A DNA stretch of 64,000 nucleotides from Macrosoma leucophasiata. Taxonomy: Eukaryota; Arthropoda; Insecta; Lepidoptera; Hedylidae. Below, one piece after another: positions 20,901 to 34,800 of this stretch (position 1 is the first letter of the stretch; every line of letters begins with the position of its first letter). The notes under the pieces were generated by a model. It had not been told where the DNA came from. It did no database searches and saw only the letters and a list, made by a program, of their open reading frames with translations. A program made the position numbers and the translations under genes. The DNA is taken from the NCBI GenBank assembly GCA_036365455.1, contig JAWQUS010000022.1, forward strand, positions 3,038,001 through 3,102,000, in the 5' to 3' direction.

Positions 20901-23900
20901 GATACGTCCCACTGCTGGCCATGAGTCTCCCCTTTTTTATGATGAGAGGAGCTTACTACACACACGGCTCCAATGCGGGTTGTTGGAGATAAGGGTTAGT
21001 GGCCAACGCGCTGTCGGATGTTTTCAAACCGCCCATAAGGCCTCTGACCAGGTTTAGCGACTGCTATCTATCGATATCAACCGGGACCGACGGCTTAACG
21101 TGCCCTCCGAAGCACAGAAACGCGCATTTTAATTCGCCACTAGCTATCGCTTGCGATCTACACCAGCCGCGGGGCCATGCGCGCTTCCTGATTAAACTAC
21201 CATTTATTTACTTAGGGGAAATGTGTATACGTGTCAAAGCGTTTTTCATATCAAGCTAATATTGCTGAAGATTAAGACCGAATATTTTATGTATGTATGT
21301 ATCTTCACGCCAGGTCCCTAACGGGGTAGGCAAAGAGTGTAGAGCGCCAGACATCCCGGTTCTGACAAACCTCTCGTGCCTCGTCTAGCTTAATCATTCT
21401 CTTCATACATGCACGCCGATTTCTAAGACTTTTGACCCCACCATCAGACAGAACTCGACCTATTTGGTCATGGTAGGTCAGCCTTGGTCTTCCTGGGCCT
21501 CTGCAACCATCCACATTCGCATTGTATATCTGTTTAGTCATTCGCTCATTCGACATTCTTTCTATATGCCCGAACCATCGGAGCATGCCTTTTTTCATTT
21601 TTACACCGATACTATCATTCACACAAAGTCTCTTTCTTACATCTTCATTACGAACGCGATCGGTGAGTGATACACCGCAGATCTTGCGCAAAGATCTCAT
21701 CTCGACCGCGTTCAACTTACTTCCATGCTCTTTCCTGCATACCCAGCTCTCGCTTCCATATGTATTTTATAATTATTTTATATTTTATGTATTTTATAAT
21801 TATTCTGTGTTTTGAATGTTGAAATGTTTCTAATGTTTTATTACTATGGGTGAAATAACCTGAAATCATAGAGCAACTCGGCCCACCGGCCGCGGCGGAC
21901 CGGAGGGGAGTAGCCATAGCGTTTGTTACCAAAGCAAAACAGTCTGTCATTTTTTGCGGGGGGAACTACGTGTGATACACACTCACACTACAAAAATCGT
22001 CTATTATTACGAAACTCACACCTTGACCTTAACGAAATACATAAACAATTTCAAGCACACATTTAAATATCTGGGCGATAGGCACGGGACCATTATCGTT
22101 TATTATTACGAAACTCACACCTTGACCTTAACGAAATACATAAAGAATTTCACGCACACATTTAAATATCTGGGCGATAGGCACGGGACCATTTGGGCTT
22201 GTACCTTGACAGAGGGGAAAGCCTGCACATGGCTACTCCACTCCGTGTTGCTCTATGCCTGAATTAAAGCATTTTTTTTTTTAATGGGTAGGAACGTGTC
22301 TGACCTTCGTCGGGGTTCTCGGAGGTGATCCTGGCGGCGATGACGTGTCCCCAGGGCGAGGGCCGCTGCTTGGGCTCGTCCAGCTCGATGTGCGTCAGGC
22401 CCCACGGGGACTCCCCGTACAGCAGGCGGATGTCCTTGATGTGGTACAGGGGCAGGCCCATCGCGATCTGCGGGAACATATATTATTAATTAGTAACTGT
22501 GCTCGCGGCTTCGCCTGCGTGAGAATTTATGATAATTCAGTATCTACCCGGACGAAGTCGTGGGCGCAGCTAGTATAAAAGTAGCCTAAGTTACTCCTTA
22601 TTACATCAGCTATCTGCCAGTGAAAGTCCCATCAAAATCGGTCCAGCCGATCCCAAGATTAAACCCGCCAAACAGACAGACAGACAAAAATTATAAAAAT
22701 TGTTGTTTTGGTATATGTACCGTGTATACATACATATGTATTTAGTAAAAAGTGGTTATTTTAATATTACAAACAGACACTCCAATTTTATTTATTTGTA
22801 TAGATGATTGGCACGTTCTGAATTTTTTTTAATGTGATGTAAGTGGCAAACAAGCGTGCATTGATGTTAAGTGATGCCTCCAGCCTATAGACACCCACAC
22901 AAAGACCAATGTCAAAATGCAGATGCGTTACCACTCCTGAGGCCTAAGGTGTTTTGCTTCTGTGCCGGCAATTACAGGGCCTACCTGACTGGAACACAAT
23001 AGTGCTGAACACCACCATTTGGCGGCAAATATATTAGGTAATGCGGTGGTGCTTACGCCCGCGGAGCTCTACCAAAAGAAAAATATCGACCGCAACAACC
23101 GTAACGCACCGTATTGTTCCACCCGTAGTTGTCGCGAGCAATCGTTCGACGTCATACATAACGTCACTGTTCGCGACTGCATCGCTCACAAAATATTGGG
23201 TGGGTAGGAGTGGAGTATCACCAAAACGTAGCGGGAATTCGAAAAAAAAAACGATTTCATCATGCCGCTATATAATGAGCACACAGCCCTAAGATGTGCG
23301 TTCCACTTGTTAGATTCGACCACAACACCCGCGGCCTTTTTACGTTAGTGGAACGGCAATTTTAAGGGTCGTGGTCGCGGTCGTTGCGGTCGATTAGTGG
23401 AACGCAGCCTTAGTCTACTACGAAATATTCTCAGTCTACCCAGTTTACTGACCTGCAATTGAGCATCCGTTAAGTAGACATCGGCTACCATCTCAATGCA
23501 AAGATATTCTTCTCGAAGACAAGGATTGATCTCCAGAAAGAAGAATAGATTGGTGGCAGGGCCTATTTTTAATGTATCTATTCAGTCTACTAAGTACTTA
23601 ACTTACTTATTCTAATGGTCTGTATGGCATCTTTACTAACTTCTCAAGTTTGTCTGTCTATTTATTTTACGGTCTACTTGGTGTACTCAATTTTACTACT
23701 TGGTCTACTCGGTCTACTGACCTGCAATTGGGCAGCGGGCAAGTTGACGTCGGCCACCATCTCCGTACAAGGATGTTCGACTTGCAGACGAGGGTTGAGC
23801 TCCAGGAAGAAGTAGGAGCCGCTGGTGGGGTCGTACAGGTACTCCACGGTGCCGGCACTGACGTAGCCCACCATTTTCGCTAGACGGACTGCGGACTGAG

Positions 23901-25817
23901 GTGGAAAAAAGAAACTATTATTTTTATTATGTTATGAAGGTGAGTAAACAAGCCTATATAATTGCGGTTAAACCATTCCAATAGGGCGGGCTATTCCAAT
24001 AGTAGTAAATATCACAACGCGGGATGGGCAGCAGCGTCCCGCGATAAAATCACCGCCAATCCGTCTGCCAAGCATGGCGATTATGGCAGATTCACTCTTA
24101 CTAGACGAGCCATTTGATCCAGCGGTGTGTGATAACCGTTTTAACCGAAGCTCGCGGGTTCGATGCCCATACCGGGACAAATATTTGAATGGCCTACAGA
24201 TATTTGTTTCGGGTCTGGGTGTTTGTGTATGTGTTGTGTGTGTCAGACTCCCACGACACAGATGTATACCTAGTGTAAGCTGTGAGTGTAAACGTATTTT
24301 TTTATACTGACGCAACAACATTGCTGTCTTTGCGAAGGCGTTGTCCAGCAGTGGACGTCTTTCAGCTGGAGTGATGATGATGATGATATTACCTTCTCCA
24401 TCTCAATAAACACGTCGGGTTTGGCGACGGCAGCAGGCGCCTCTTCGATGATCTTCTGATGCCTACGTTGAATAGAACAGTCGCGGCCGAATAGTGATAT
24501 TGCGTTGCCTGAAATACAATAAAATAGTCAAATTAGAGACAGCCTAAATAAAAATAATTCAAATTGGACCCCGTGCTGACGAGAGACATAATAATGATCC
24601 TTGATGGTCGAACAATAAATAAATTAAAAAAAAATTATAATGGCAACCGCTATGGCTACTAACCTCCGGTCCGCCGCGACCGGTGGGCAGAGTTGCTCTA
24701 TGGTACAACGGTACCCACGATACAAGTTTATACCTTGTGTAAGGCTGAAGCGCGCATGGCCCGCGGCTGGTGTAGATCGTAAGCGATCTACTCGGTTAAG
24801 CACTACGGGCGCGGTCGGGTCTGTGATGGGTGAACGCTAGTGACAAATTAAATGCGCGTTTCCGTGCTTCGGAGGGCACGTTTAGCCGTCGGTCCCGGTT
24901 GCTATCGATAGATAGCAGTCGTTAAACCTTGTCGGAGGCCTTATGGGCGGTTCGAAAACATCCGACTGCGGGTTGGCCACTAACCCGTATCTCCACTAAT
25001 CCGCATTGGGCGCAGCGTGGTGGAGTAAGCTCCATGCCTCCCCCAAAAAGGGGAGAGACTCGTGTCCAGCAGTGGGACGTTTGAGACGGATGGAATGGGT
25101 TGCCATTATTATTATACGCAACTTCACGCCTGTAATCCCCGAAGGGGTAGGCAGAGGTAAATGCATGCATTCAATCATACATGCAAACACCCACGACTCG
25201 CCGGTTACGTTTTAGGCCCATGTAACAGGTGGCGAACCTGTTGCCATCTCCGGGCACATTACCAAACTCCGGGGTACTGGGAAACTTCCAGAAAATTGAA
25301 AAATCCCAATAGAAGCAGAGATAAAGGATTTTAAACCGTTATCACTGATAGTCCCCGACCCGGGAATCGAACCCAGGACCTCCAGCGTAATAGTAGTGGC
25401 CTGCTACCACTACGCTACTGAGGCAGTTATTATAGCATAATAATATTAATTAATATGTGATCTTACCATATTGATCAGCAAGCAATTGAACCTCCAAATG
25501 GCGAGCGGATTTCGCGAGCTTCATCACGAATATTGGCGAGCCAGGCACTTCGGCTTGCACCTACGACAATAATCAGTTAAAAAATTATTAATTTACCCCC
25601 TTATTCATAAACGTACATTAGATACGTTGAAGCTATAGAATGTTTTGTCTTCCTCAGTTGTCCCTCTTATGGACGACGTTTGGTATTCTCTAAGTGCTAC
25701 GCACACAGGTGCACGTGTAAATACACGTCACTGATTAATGTCTGTGTAATAGAGACCAAATTAAGCGTTTGTATGGAATCTTGCAGAGGAGAGAGAGAGA
25801 GAGAGAGGAGAGAGAGG

Positions 25818-25873
<56 letters not shown>

Positions 25874-28800
25874 GAGAGGAGTGTCCGCGGTGTGGTAGGC
25901 AGTGTGCAACAGAGATAACGCTCTACGAAGTCGAAATTAGCCGGTCGTCTCTTTCGCGGGCTCGATGTGCAATATTAATTGTTGAGTACTGTATGTGGGT
26001 TTATTTTATCTGCCCCAATGGTGACTCTACAACAAAATATAACAGACCTGTCTAAACATGTTGGCGAAGTCATCTGGATTCTCCACTTTCCTGATACCCT
26101 TACCGCCACCGCCTTCTGAAGCCTTGATCATCACCGGGAAACCTGGAGGAATGAGAATTATGATTACACTATCCAACAAGATATAAATGTCGTTGCAAAA
26201 GTTAATTGATTATTTCATTAATTTATTATTGACCATATCTATATTTATATTAATTGTATTTTGAAATTATTATTCTTAAAAATTAATAACGAATATTTTT
26301 TATTATTATTTTTATTTATTTTATTTTATTTTAATATTTAATCCTATTACTATTATAAAGGCGAAAGTTTGTAAGTATGGATGTATGGATGTTTGTTACT
26401 CTTTCACGTAAAAACTACTGAATGGATTTGAATGAAACTTTACCACAATATAGCTTATACATCAGAATAACACATAGGCTATAGCTTATACATCAGAATA
26501 ACACATAGGCTACAACTTTTGAGGTTTTTAATGTGAGGTCGTAGAAAAAACACATTTTTTGCGCTTACATTGCAAACGCTGACTGAATCCTACAAGATAG
26601 ATCAAAACAATTTACTACAGTATTGTACAACTTAAAAAGGTCTACAAAAAAGTCCGTGATGGTATATGTTTATCTCTTAGGAATAACCCACAATAACCAT
26701 TTTTTATCCTTTACTTTGTACGAGAAATAATGGCTTATTTACGAAGCGATTTTAAGCAATACAGTATTAATCCTTATCCAATTAAGTATCTTAAATACAT
26801 TCTGCATTTAATAAAGATCAATATGGCTTTTTACAGCATGTAAATTAAATATATATTTTCGAAGATATCACAGATTTAAAATGCAGAGTCATTATAGCAA
26901 TTTCGGCGATAAATACCGTTTCGGTGATAAATACCGGCAGCGCCGCCAGGCGAACGGGGCGTGGGGGGAGCGGGGTAGGTGCGATGGGGAAGAAGTGGCT
27001 CATCACTGAGTGCGCGACCCGAACGCGGGCAGACGCGTGAGGGTAGACGTCGTTGACGGTTGTGTCCGTTTTGCGAATTTTCAAGGCACTAGCGATTTGA
27101 TAAAAACGTATGGTCGCCTACTTTAAGTAATATAGGAATAAGGTTAGTTATTGCCAGGTTTCTTTTTGGTTAGGAGTTACACGTACAAATTAGGGCTCTG
27201 CAGTGCTTAGTTACCGTATTTCTTACTTATTACTAGACTAGACGGGACGAACCTGAAGTCCACGCGAACGAAGTCGCGGGCAAAAGCTAGTTTAGCATAA
27301 ATCAAATTATGTTAGAAACTATTTGTGAATTTGTAATAATTACGAGTTAATTTGCCTGAATAAAAAGATTTGATTTTATATTACACATATTTAAAATAAT
27401 AGTGATAAAAACAGGTGAAGTGTGGTCCTTTTAATTTCTTTTATGGCGACGAATCAATATATGCTATGATAAGGCCACCCTGCGTTTAAAATAAAATAAT
27501 AAAATACGCTTAAACTCACAGCCCCACAGTAGGTAAAAACCTGTGTCGTGGGTACACATACAACACATACACAAACCCGAAACAAATATCTGTAGGCCAT
27601 ACAAATATTCGTCCCGGTGCGGGGATCGAACACGCGACCCTTCGAATCAAACGGTCATCTCACACCGCTGGACTAACCGGTCAGTTTACATATAGATAAA
27701 CTCACCAATCTTATAAGCAGCTTGCAACCCTTGTTCCGCAGTGGTAACACACCCTTTGGCAAACAACTCCGATGATATCTTGATTTTTTTTGTGTTGTAC
27801 TCGGCTTTCAATTCTAGAATGCACAGACACAGATAAAAACATTAATTTCTTTTATAGATTTTATAATACGTGCAATGGTTGTTATTCGACAACAAATGAA
27901 ATAATTGTAATATTTATTTATCGCAATAACACATATGGGTGTAATGTTCAGAAATTAAAGAAAAAACGGAAAGAAAAAAAATTACTTTCGGCAGGAATCG
28001 AACCTGCGACCTCAGAATAATCAGTCCAGCCGCTTTACCACTAAGGGGGCGTCCATAAATTACGTGAGATGTTTAAGGGGAGGAGGGGGTCGAGACAAAT
28101 CTCATCTAATCTTACGTTGGGGAGAAAGGGGGTCTCGGGAAATATCACGCAATTTTTTTATTGATCAATTGATTTAGTAGATGTTATTTTTTTAATCGCA
28201 ATCGTTTCGATTTTCGTACTCTATTGCTTAATCTTCATCACACTTATAGCTATCAGCAATATTAATTACTAGTTTTAACTAGTTGTAAATAAAAGTAAGT
28301 AGGTACCTCCGAAGCATTTTTTTTTTCTTTTTAATAAAAATCCAAAGCGCTTACATAGGTACCTACTTTTTGAAAAATCTCATGTGAGATTGGGGGACGG
28401 GGGAGGGGGTTGAATAAAATCTCACAACCTCTCAGGGGGGAGGTAGGGACAGAAAATAAAAAAAAACCCACCTCACGAAATTTATGGACGCCCCCTAAGC
28501 TACCGAAGTCCCACACCGTTGCGTCAAATTTTGCATTCCCTTTTTGATTTTTAACCGATTTAGGATCGGTGAACGACATCCATTGATAACTCTTAAATAG
28601 CTATACAACCGATATGATAGACTTTGCAGTTTATACAATATCGTTAAGATGTCGCTGTTCCCTTAATAATTGTATTCCCATACAAATAGTCCGTATCTAT
28701 CAAACCTTTGACACATTATTTCATTCTGAGGCAATTCTAAGTTTGCCGGGTCAGCTATTCTATACATCTATATAAATAAATAAAATTGGAGTGTCTGTTT

Positions 28801-31800
28801 GTAATATTAAAATAACCGCTTTTTACTAAAAGCATGTGTCTATATGCATTTAGTATATGTATACACGGTACATATACCAAAACAATTTTTTTCTCAATTT
28901 TTGTCTGTCTGTCTGTCTGTTTGTTCCGGCTAATCTTGGGAACGGCTGGACCGATTTTGGCAGGACTTTCACTGCCAGATAGCCGATGTAATAAGGAGTA
29001 ACTTAGGTTACTTTTAAACTAGCTGCGCCCACGACTTCGTCCGGGTAGATACTGAACAATCATTAATTATCACGCGGACGAAGTCGCGGGCACAGCTAGT
29101 GATATATAAAACCTTACCGCTTCCACTCCAGGGCAGCGTGGGTATCTCAGCGGTCTGGGCGACGATGGAGGAGGCGATCTTGTCGCCCAGGGCCCACATG
29201 GCCTTCTCCGGGGGGCCTATGAACACGACGCCGGCGCGATGCAGTAGCTCGGGCAGCTTGGGGTTCTCCGACGCGTGCCCCCACCCCGCCCATACCGCCT
29301 GCACACAGATCGAAAAGTATTAGCCTATGGCTACTATATGTACTAGTGGTAGAGCTCCAGCGACGGAGCTCACGGGCGTAGGCATCACCGCATTACCTAA
29401 GATACTTGCCGCTAAATGGTAGTGTTCAGCACTATCGTGTTCCGGTCGGGTGGTAATGCACGGCCCTGTAATTTCCGGCACAGAGGCATAACACCTTAGG
29501 CCTCAGGAGTGGTAACACTACTATAGACTGCAGTCATCACTTAACATCAATGTGAACTGCATGCTTGTTTGCCATTTCCATAACATAAAAAAAATAGTTT
29601 ATAAAGCAACACGGACCACCGGTCATAGAGAATGTAAATATATTCATTCAATTGTAAGCGGCACGCGGGGGAATAGCTGAAAGCGTGAAAAGAATGTGCC
29701 CATAAAAAAAAAACATTTAAAAATGTAAAATAAACAAATAAAAAAACAAAAGCTAAAAAGCACTAAAAAAATTAAAAAGAGTGGTCCTCTCAGTTAGTTG
29801 CCCTGCGTGCCACAATTCCCCCAATTCGACCACGCCCCCGACGCTTCGAAGGCAGATAGGCCCGGGGAAAGACGGTTGCTCGACCCCCGTTCCATCGCCT
29901 TCTTCTGTTACGCTTCACGTGCCGGGGGATGATTATTAGTAGAGGGCCACCGGCCGACCGGAGGGGAGTAGCCATATGCAGGCTTTCCCCTCTGTCAAAG
30001 TACAAGCCCAAGTGGTTCTATGCCTGTCGCTGTCGAGATGTTAAATGTGTGCGTCTGTCTGTGAGTGAGTCATTCGAGCATACAAGCGTGAAGTAATCAA
30101 TTCATATACATTTACAATATAGATCGCACCCAATCATAGAGCAACACGGGCCACCGGTCGCGGCGGACCGGAGGGGAGTAGCCAAAGCGTTTATTACCGA
30201 TGCAAAATAGTATATCATTTTTTTACGTAACTTCACGCCTGTAATCCCCGAACGGGGAGGGCAGAGGTAAATGCATACATTCAATCATACATGCAAACAC
30301 CCACGACTCGCCGGTTACGTTTTGGCCCATGTAACAGGTGGCGAACCTGTTGCCATCTCCGGGCACATTACCAAACTCCGAGGTACTGGGAAACTTCCAG
30401 AAAATGGAAAATTCCCAATAGAAGCAGAGATAAAGGATTTTAATAGTCCCCAACCCGGGAATCAAACCCAAGACCTCCAGCGTAATAGTAGTGGCCTGCT
30501 ACCACTACGCTACTGAGGCAGTTAAATCAATTTTTGCGGGCGAAAATACGTGACATACACTACATAAATCGTCTATTACTACGAAACTCACACCTTGACT
30601 TTAACAAAATACATAAGTAATTTCACGCACACGTTAAAAAATCTAGGCGACAAGCACACTTGTGCTTGTACTTTGACAGAGGTGAAAGCCTGCATATGGC
30701 TAGTCACTGCGGCGGGCCGCCCGGCCGGAGGCCCGTGTTGCTCTATGCACCCAATTATCAATTTAGTTTAATTGATCACAAATTAACAAAGATAGCAAAG
30801 ATCAAGGGAGATCATTTTGCGACGCAAATATATTTACTGAAGACGCAAACGCACTTAACCTTTTAATTAGACACTGACTTCAGATAAAAATGCATTTTGT
30901 ACATTATAAAGCTAAATTTAATCTAGCTCTTATTTCATATTTGCTATGACACCATGTTGTTACTGTAGACCTACATACTGTTTACTCCACAATAGGGAAT
31001 ATTCATGATTTTTTTTTTCGTTTTAAATTAATCATTTACTTATATATATCGTAGAAAAATTATAAATAGGCCTGAAAATATTATAGTTATTTTTCAAAGT
31101 GAAATTTAAAACAATGAGTAAATTTGAGCTCTTCAAACGCCGTCGACGTGTGTGTTGTGACGTCACAACACACGTCGAGTGTTTTTTACTCTAAACTTTG
31201 GTTTTTACTTCATACGTATTTTCAATTTTAATTGCTCTAGAAATCATGGAAGAAGCAAAAAAGCCATCTTACAAGTATTGTGTACACCAGACAAAGTGTT
31301 TTTTCGTCTCGACCAATGGCGGCGCGTTTAGCAAGTTTGAATTTCGTTCCCTTATTTTGCACTATTTACATAATATTTAATGGCATTTAATAATTAACAA
31401 ATAAAAAAAAACTTTGTAATCATAATATGACGTTGATAAGTATTCGAGAAAAAAATATTTGAGTCAATTTTAAATTTTATGCATATTCCCTATTCAAATA
31501 CATACATAATTTTTTTAAGTTTCTTAACTGACTGACTGTTGTTGGAGCCGCCCGGCACGGGTACGTAGTGGTCGGCCATCTTTATGTACTCCTCGTTCGC
31601 TTTCATAACCAGCCCCTAATTTCCCAGCATTTTGTAATGGAGGGGAACAAAATTTTGGCCACAGTTCACCACTATTTTTTACGATTCTTACAATATTTTA
31701 GTGAAACGCCTTTGATGAGCACGCAAAACCGCTTAAAAAATTAAGGCAAAAATATTGCATTTCTTACGCGGGAAGGGGGAAGAATAGTACCGGGGCAACT

Positions 31801-34800
31801 ACTCCCGCTACTCCCTCCTCCCAAATAGATAGAAATGGTTTTATAAGGTCTCCCGCTATGAAAACTCGTTGGCATAGTAGTCGTTGTTGGAACCGCATGG
31901 CACGTAGTGATCCGCCAACTTTATGTACTCCACGCGCCTTTTACTACCCCTACCCACACATTTTCCATACAATTTGTAGGTATTAGAGCGGGGCACGATG
32001 AAACACCGGTTCACCACCTCCTTTCCCCATTTTCCACACAATTTTTTATTGGAAGGAACACTTGAGCCCGGGACAACTACTCCCCCTCCCCCTGCCCCCA
32101 AACAAATAGTGTTGAAAACTACCTATTCTAATATATATTTTTTTCCTTTTCAAAATATTTTACAAGATCCTCCTGCTAGAAAAACTCTGGCTGATGGCTG
32201 GTGACTCCCACAGATGCTGTGACTGACCTGAACTTGCGTGCGGGTGGCGATGTCGACGATGAGCTCGACGTTGGCATAATTGTTGTTCTTGGAGCCGCCC
32301 GGCACGGGCACGTAGTGGTCCGCCATCTTTATATACTCCACGCTCCCTTTACTACCCAACCCCCCATTTCCTACACAATTTTTTATTGGATGGGGGAAGA
32401 CATGACCCTGGGACAACTATTCTCCGCCCAAATAAATGGTAGTGAAAACTTTTCTAAAAATATTTTACAAAATCCTCCCGCTAGGAAAACTCTAGCTTCT
32501 AGCTGGTGGCTGGTGACTCCCACAGATGCTGTGACTGACCTGAACTTGCGTGCGGGTGGCGATGTCGACGATGAGCTCGACGTTAGCATAATTGTTGTTA
32601 TTGGAGCCGCCCGGCACGGGCACGTAGTGGTCCGCCATCTTTATGTACTCCGCATTCGCTTTGAGGTCTTCTGGGGTCACCTGAAACAAAGAAAGGAACT
32701 TTTGTAGTCGATAACTTAAAAAAGCGGCCTCGTGCGAGTCTAAATCGCCCATGAAGGGCTCCGTAGTACCAAGTAATATAGAGTACTACTTGCAGTTTTT
32801 TAAATATATCATTATCTTTTTTCTGGTGGTAGAGCTCCAGTGACGGAGCTTGTGGGCGAAGGCACCACCGCATTACTTAATATACTTGCTGCTAAATGGT
32901 AGTGTTCAGCACTATCGTGTTCCGGTCAAGTGGTAATGTTCGGCCCTGTAATTTCCGGCACAGAGGCATAACACCTTAGGCCTCAGGAGTGGTAACGCAT
33001 CTGCATTTTAACCTTGGTCTTTGTGTGGGTGTCTATAGGCTGCAGTCATCACTTAACATTAATGTGAACTTTAGAATTAATGTGAACTGCATGCTAATTT
33101 GCCAATTCCATTACATAAAAAAAAATCTTGTTTAAACTAAATTACTTTGATATTAATTTTTTTTTTTTTTTACTCTTATGTTCGAAGGGGAGGATGATAA
33201 GGGGAAGGATACCCTTTACCACTTTGGATTTCATGGTTGCCTGGAAGAGATGGCTCTTTTACAGGTAGCCAATTGTGCATTTTTATATTAATTGTATTTG
33301 TTGTTGATTTAAATCTTTCAAAACCATAGAGAAACACGGGCTACCGGCCGCAGCGGACTGGAGGGGAGTAGCCATAGCGTTTATCACCGATGCAAAACAG
33401 TCTATCATTTTTTTCGGGGGAAAATGCGTGCGACACACATGCACACTACAAAAGTCGTCTATGACTACGAAACTCACACCTTGACTTTAACAAAATACAG
33501 AAACAATTTCACACAAACATTTAAACATCTAGGCGACAGGTATAGGCCCATTTGGGCTTGTACTTTGACAGAGGGGAAAGCCTGCAAATGGCTACTCCCC
33601 TCCGGTGTTGCTCTATGTTGAAAAACCATTGACTTATAAACTGTATATCAATCGTTATTCGCTATAATTTATTTTTTGCACGTATGTATGTATCTTCACG
33701 CCAGGTCCCTAACGGGGTAGGCGGAGAGTGTAGAGCGCCAGATATCCCGGTCCTGACATACCTCTCGTGCCTCGTCTACCTTCATTTCTTTTTGCACATA
33801 AGTTACACAAAAAAAGCAAGGACTCACCATAACAACGAACCGGATGGCTCTCTCGTTCTTGAACATCTCGTAGGACCATCTTCGTATCGAACGCATGCAT
33901 TTTACAGCGCCTATGCCGTTGTTTGCGATCAGAACCTGAAAGATAAAACTATTATCTATACATCTATACAAATAAATAAAATTGGAGTGTCTGTTTGTAA
34001 TATAAAAATAACCGCTTTTTACTAAATGTATGTACACACGGTACATATATCAAAACAATTTTTTTTACATTTTCGGTCTGTCTGTTTGCTGTCTACAGCC
34101 TATAGACACCGACACAATGACCAGAGGTCAAAATGCAGAAGCGTTGCCACTCCTGAGGCCTAAGGTGTTATGCCTCTGTGCCGCAAATTAGAGGGCCGTA
34201 CATTACCACCTGGCTGGAGCACGATAGTGCCGAACACTTCCATTTAGCGGCAAGTATATTAGGTAATGCGGTGGTGCCTACTCCCGCGATCTCCGTCACT
34301 GGAGCTCTACCACCAGTGAACTTTCTTGTTACGACGGCAAAGTTAGCCGTGGGGGGGGGTCAGGCCTATGTTGCGCCAGGGTTTCATTGCACACGGGCGC
34401 TACACGAGCTAGAGCCGCCCCTGTTTATAAGGAATGAAATAATTAATTACCTTATTTATGGGTTTGGTGCCCTGGAAACGCCTGACAAACTCCTCCGGTG
34501 TGGCGACAGTGAAATCCTTGTCTTGGAAACGGTTGCTGTGTATCACCGTGCCCTGGGACATGGATGGCCTGCATGGAAAAAAATCAGTTAACAACTTCAA
34601 TTTTTTTTTTTGATACAGAATAGAATGGGTTTGATATTTTGGCTTTCAATCCATTTGAGATTTTAGAAACAGAACAGTAGACGCCTAATTTTGATTTTAT
34701 ACTGGAGATATATAAATATTTTTAGACTTTGACGGACACTACACGTCTTCAGGCATTATTATAATAAAAGTATAAGGTTCGGTTGCAAAAAAATATTTGT

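Noticed and set aside
25697..25909. Ser-Leu or Arg-Glu repeat proteins
   Set aside because: Both frames are simply translations of the GA microsatellite.
31519..32350. Mutually exclusive alternative exons of ACC
   Set aside because: The extra copies lack an acceptor and the first codons, and two carry stops or deletions; they are better called decayed copies unless RNA evidence appears.
34178..34591. 137-codon plus-strand protein
   Set aside because: It combines an S2 SINE and the antisense of ACC exon 2.
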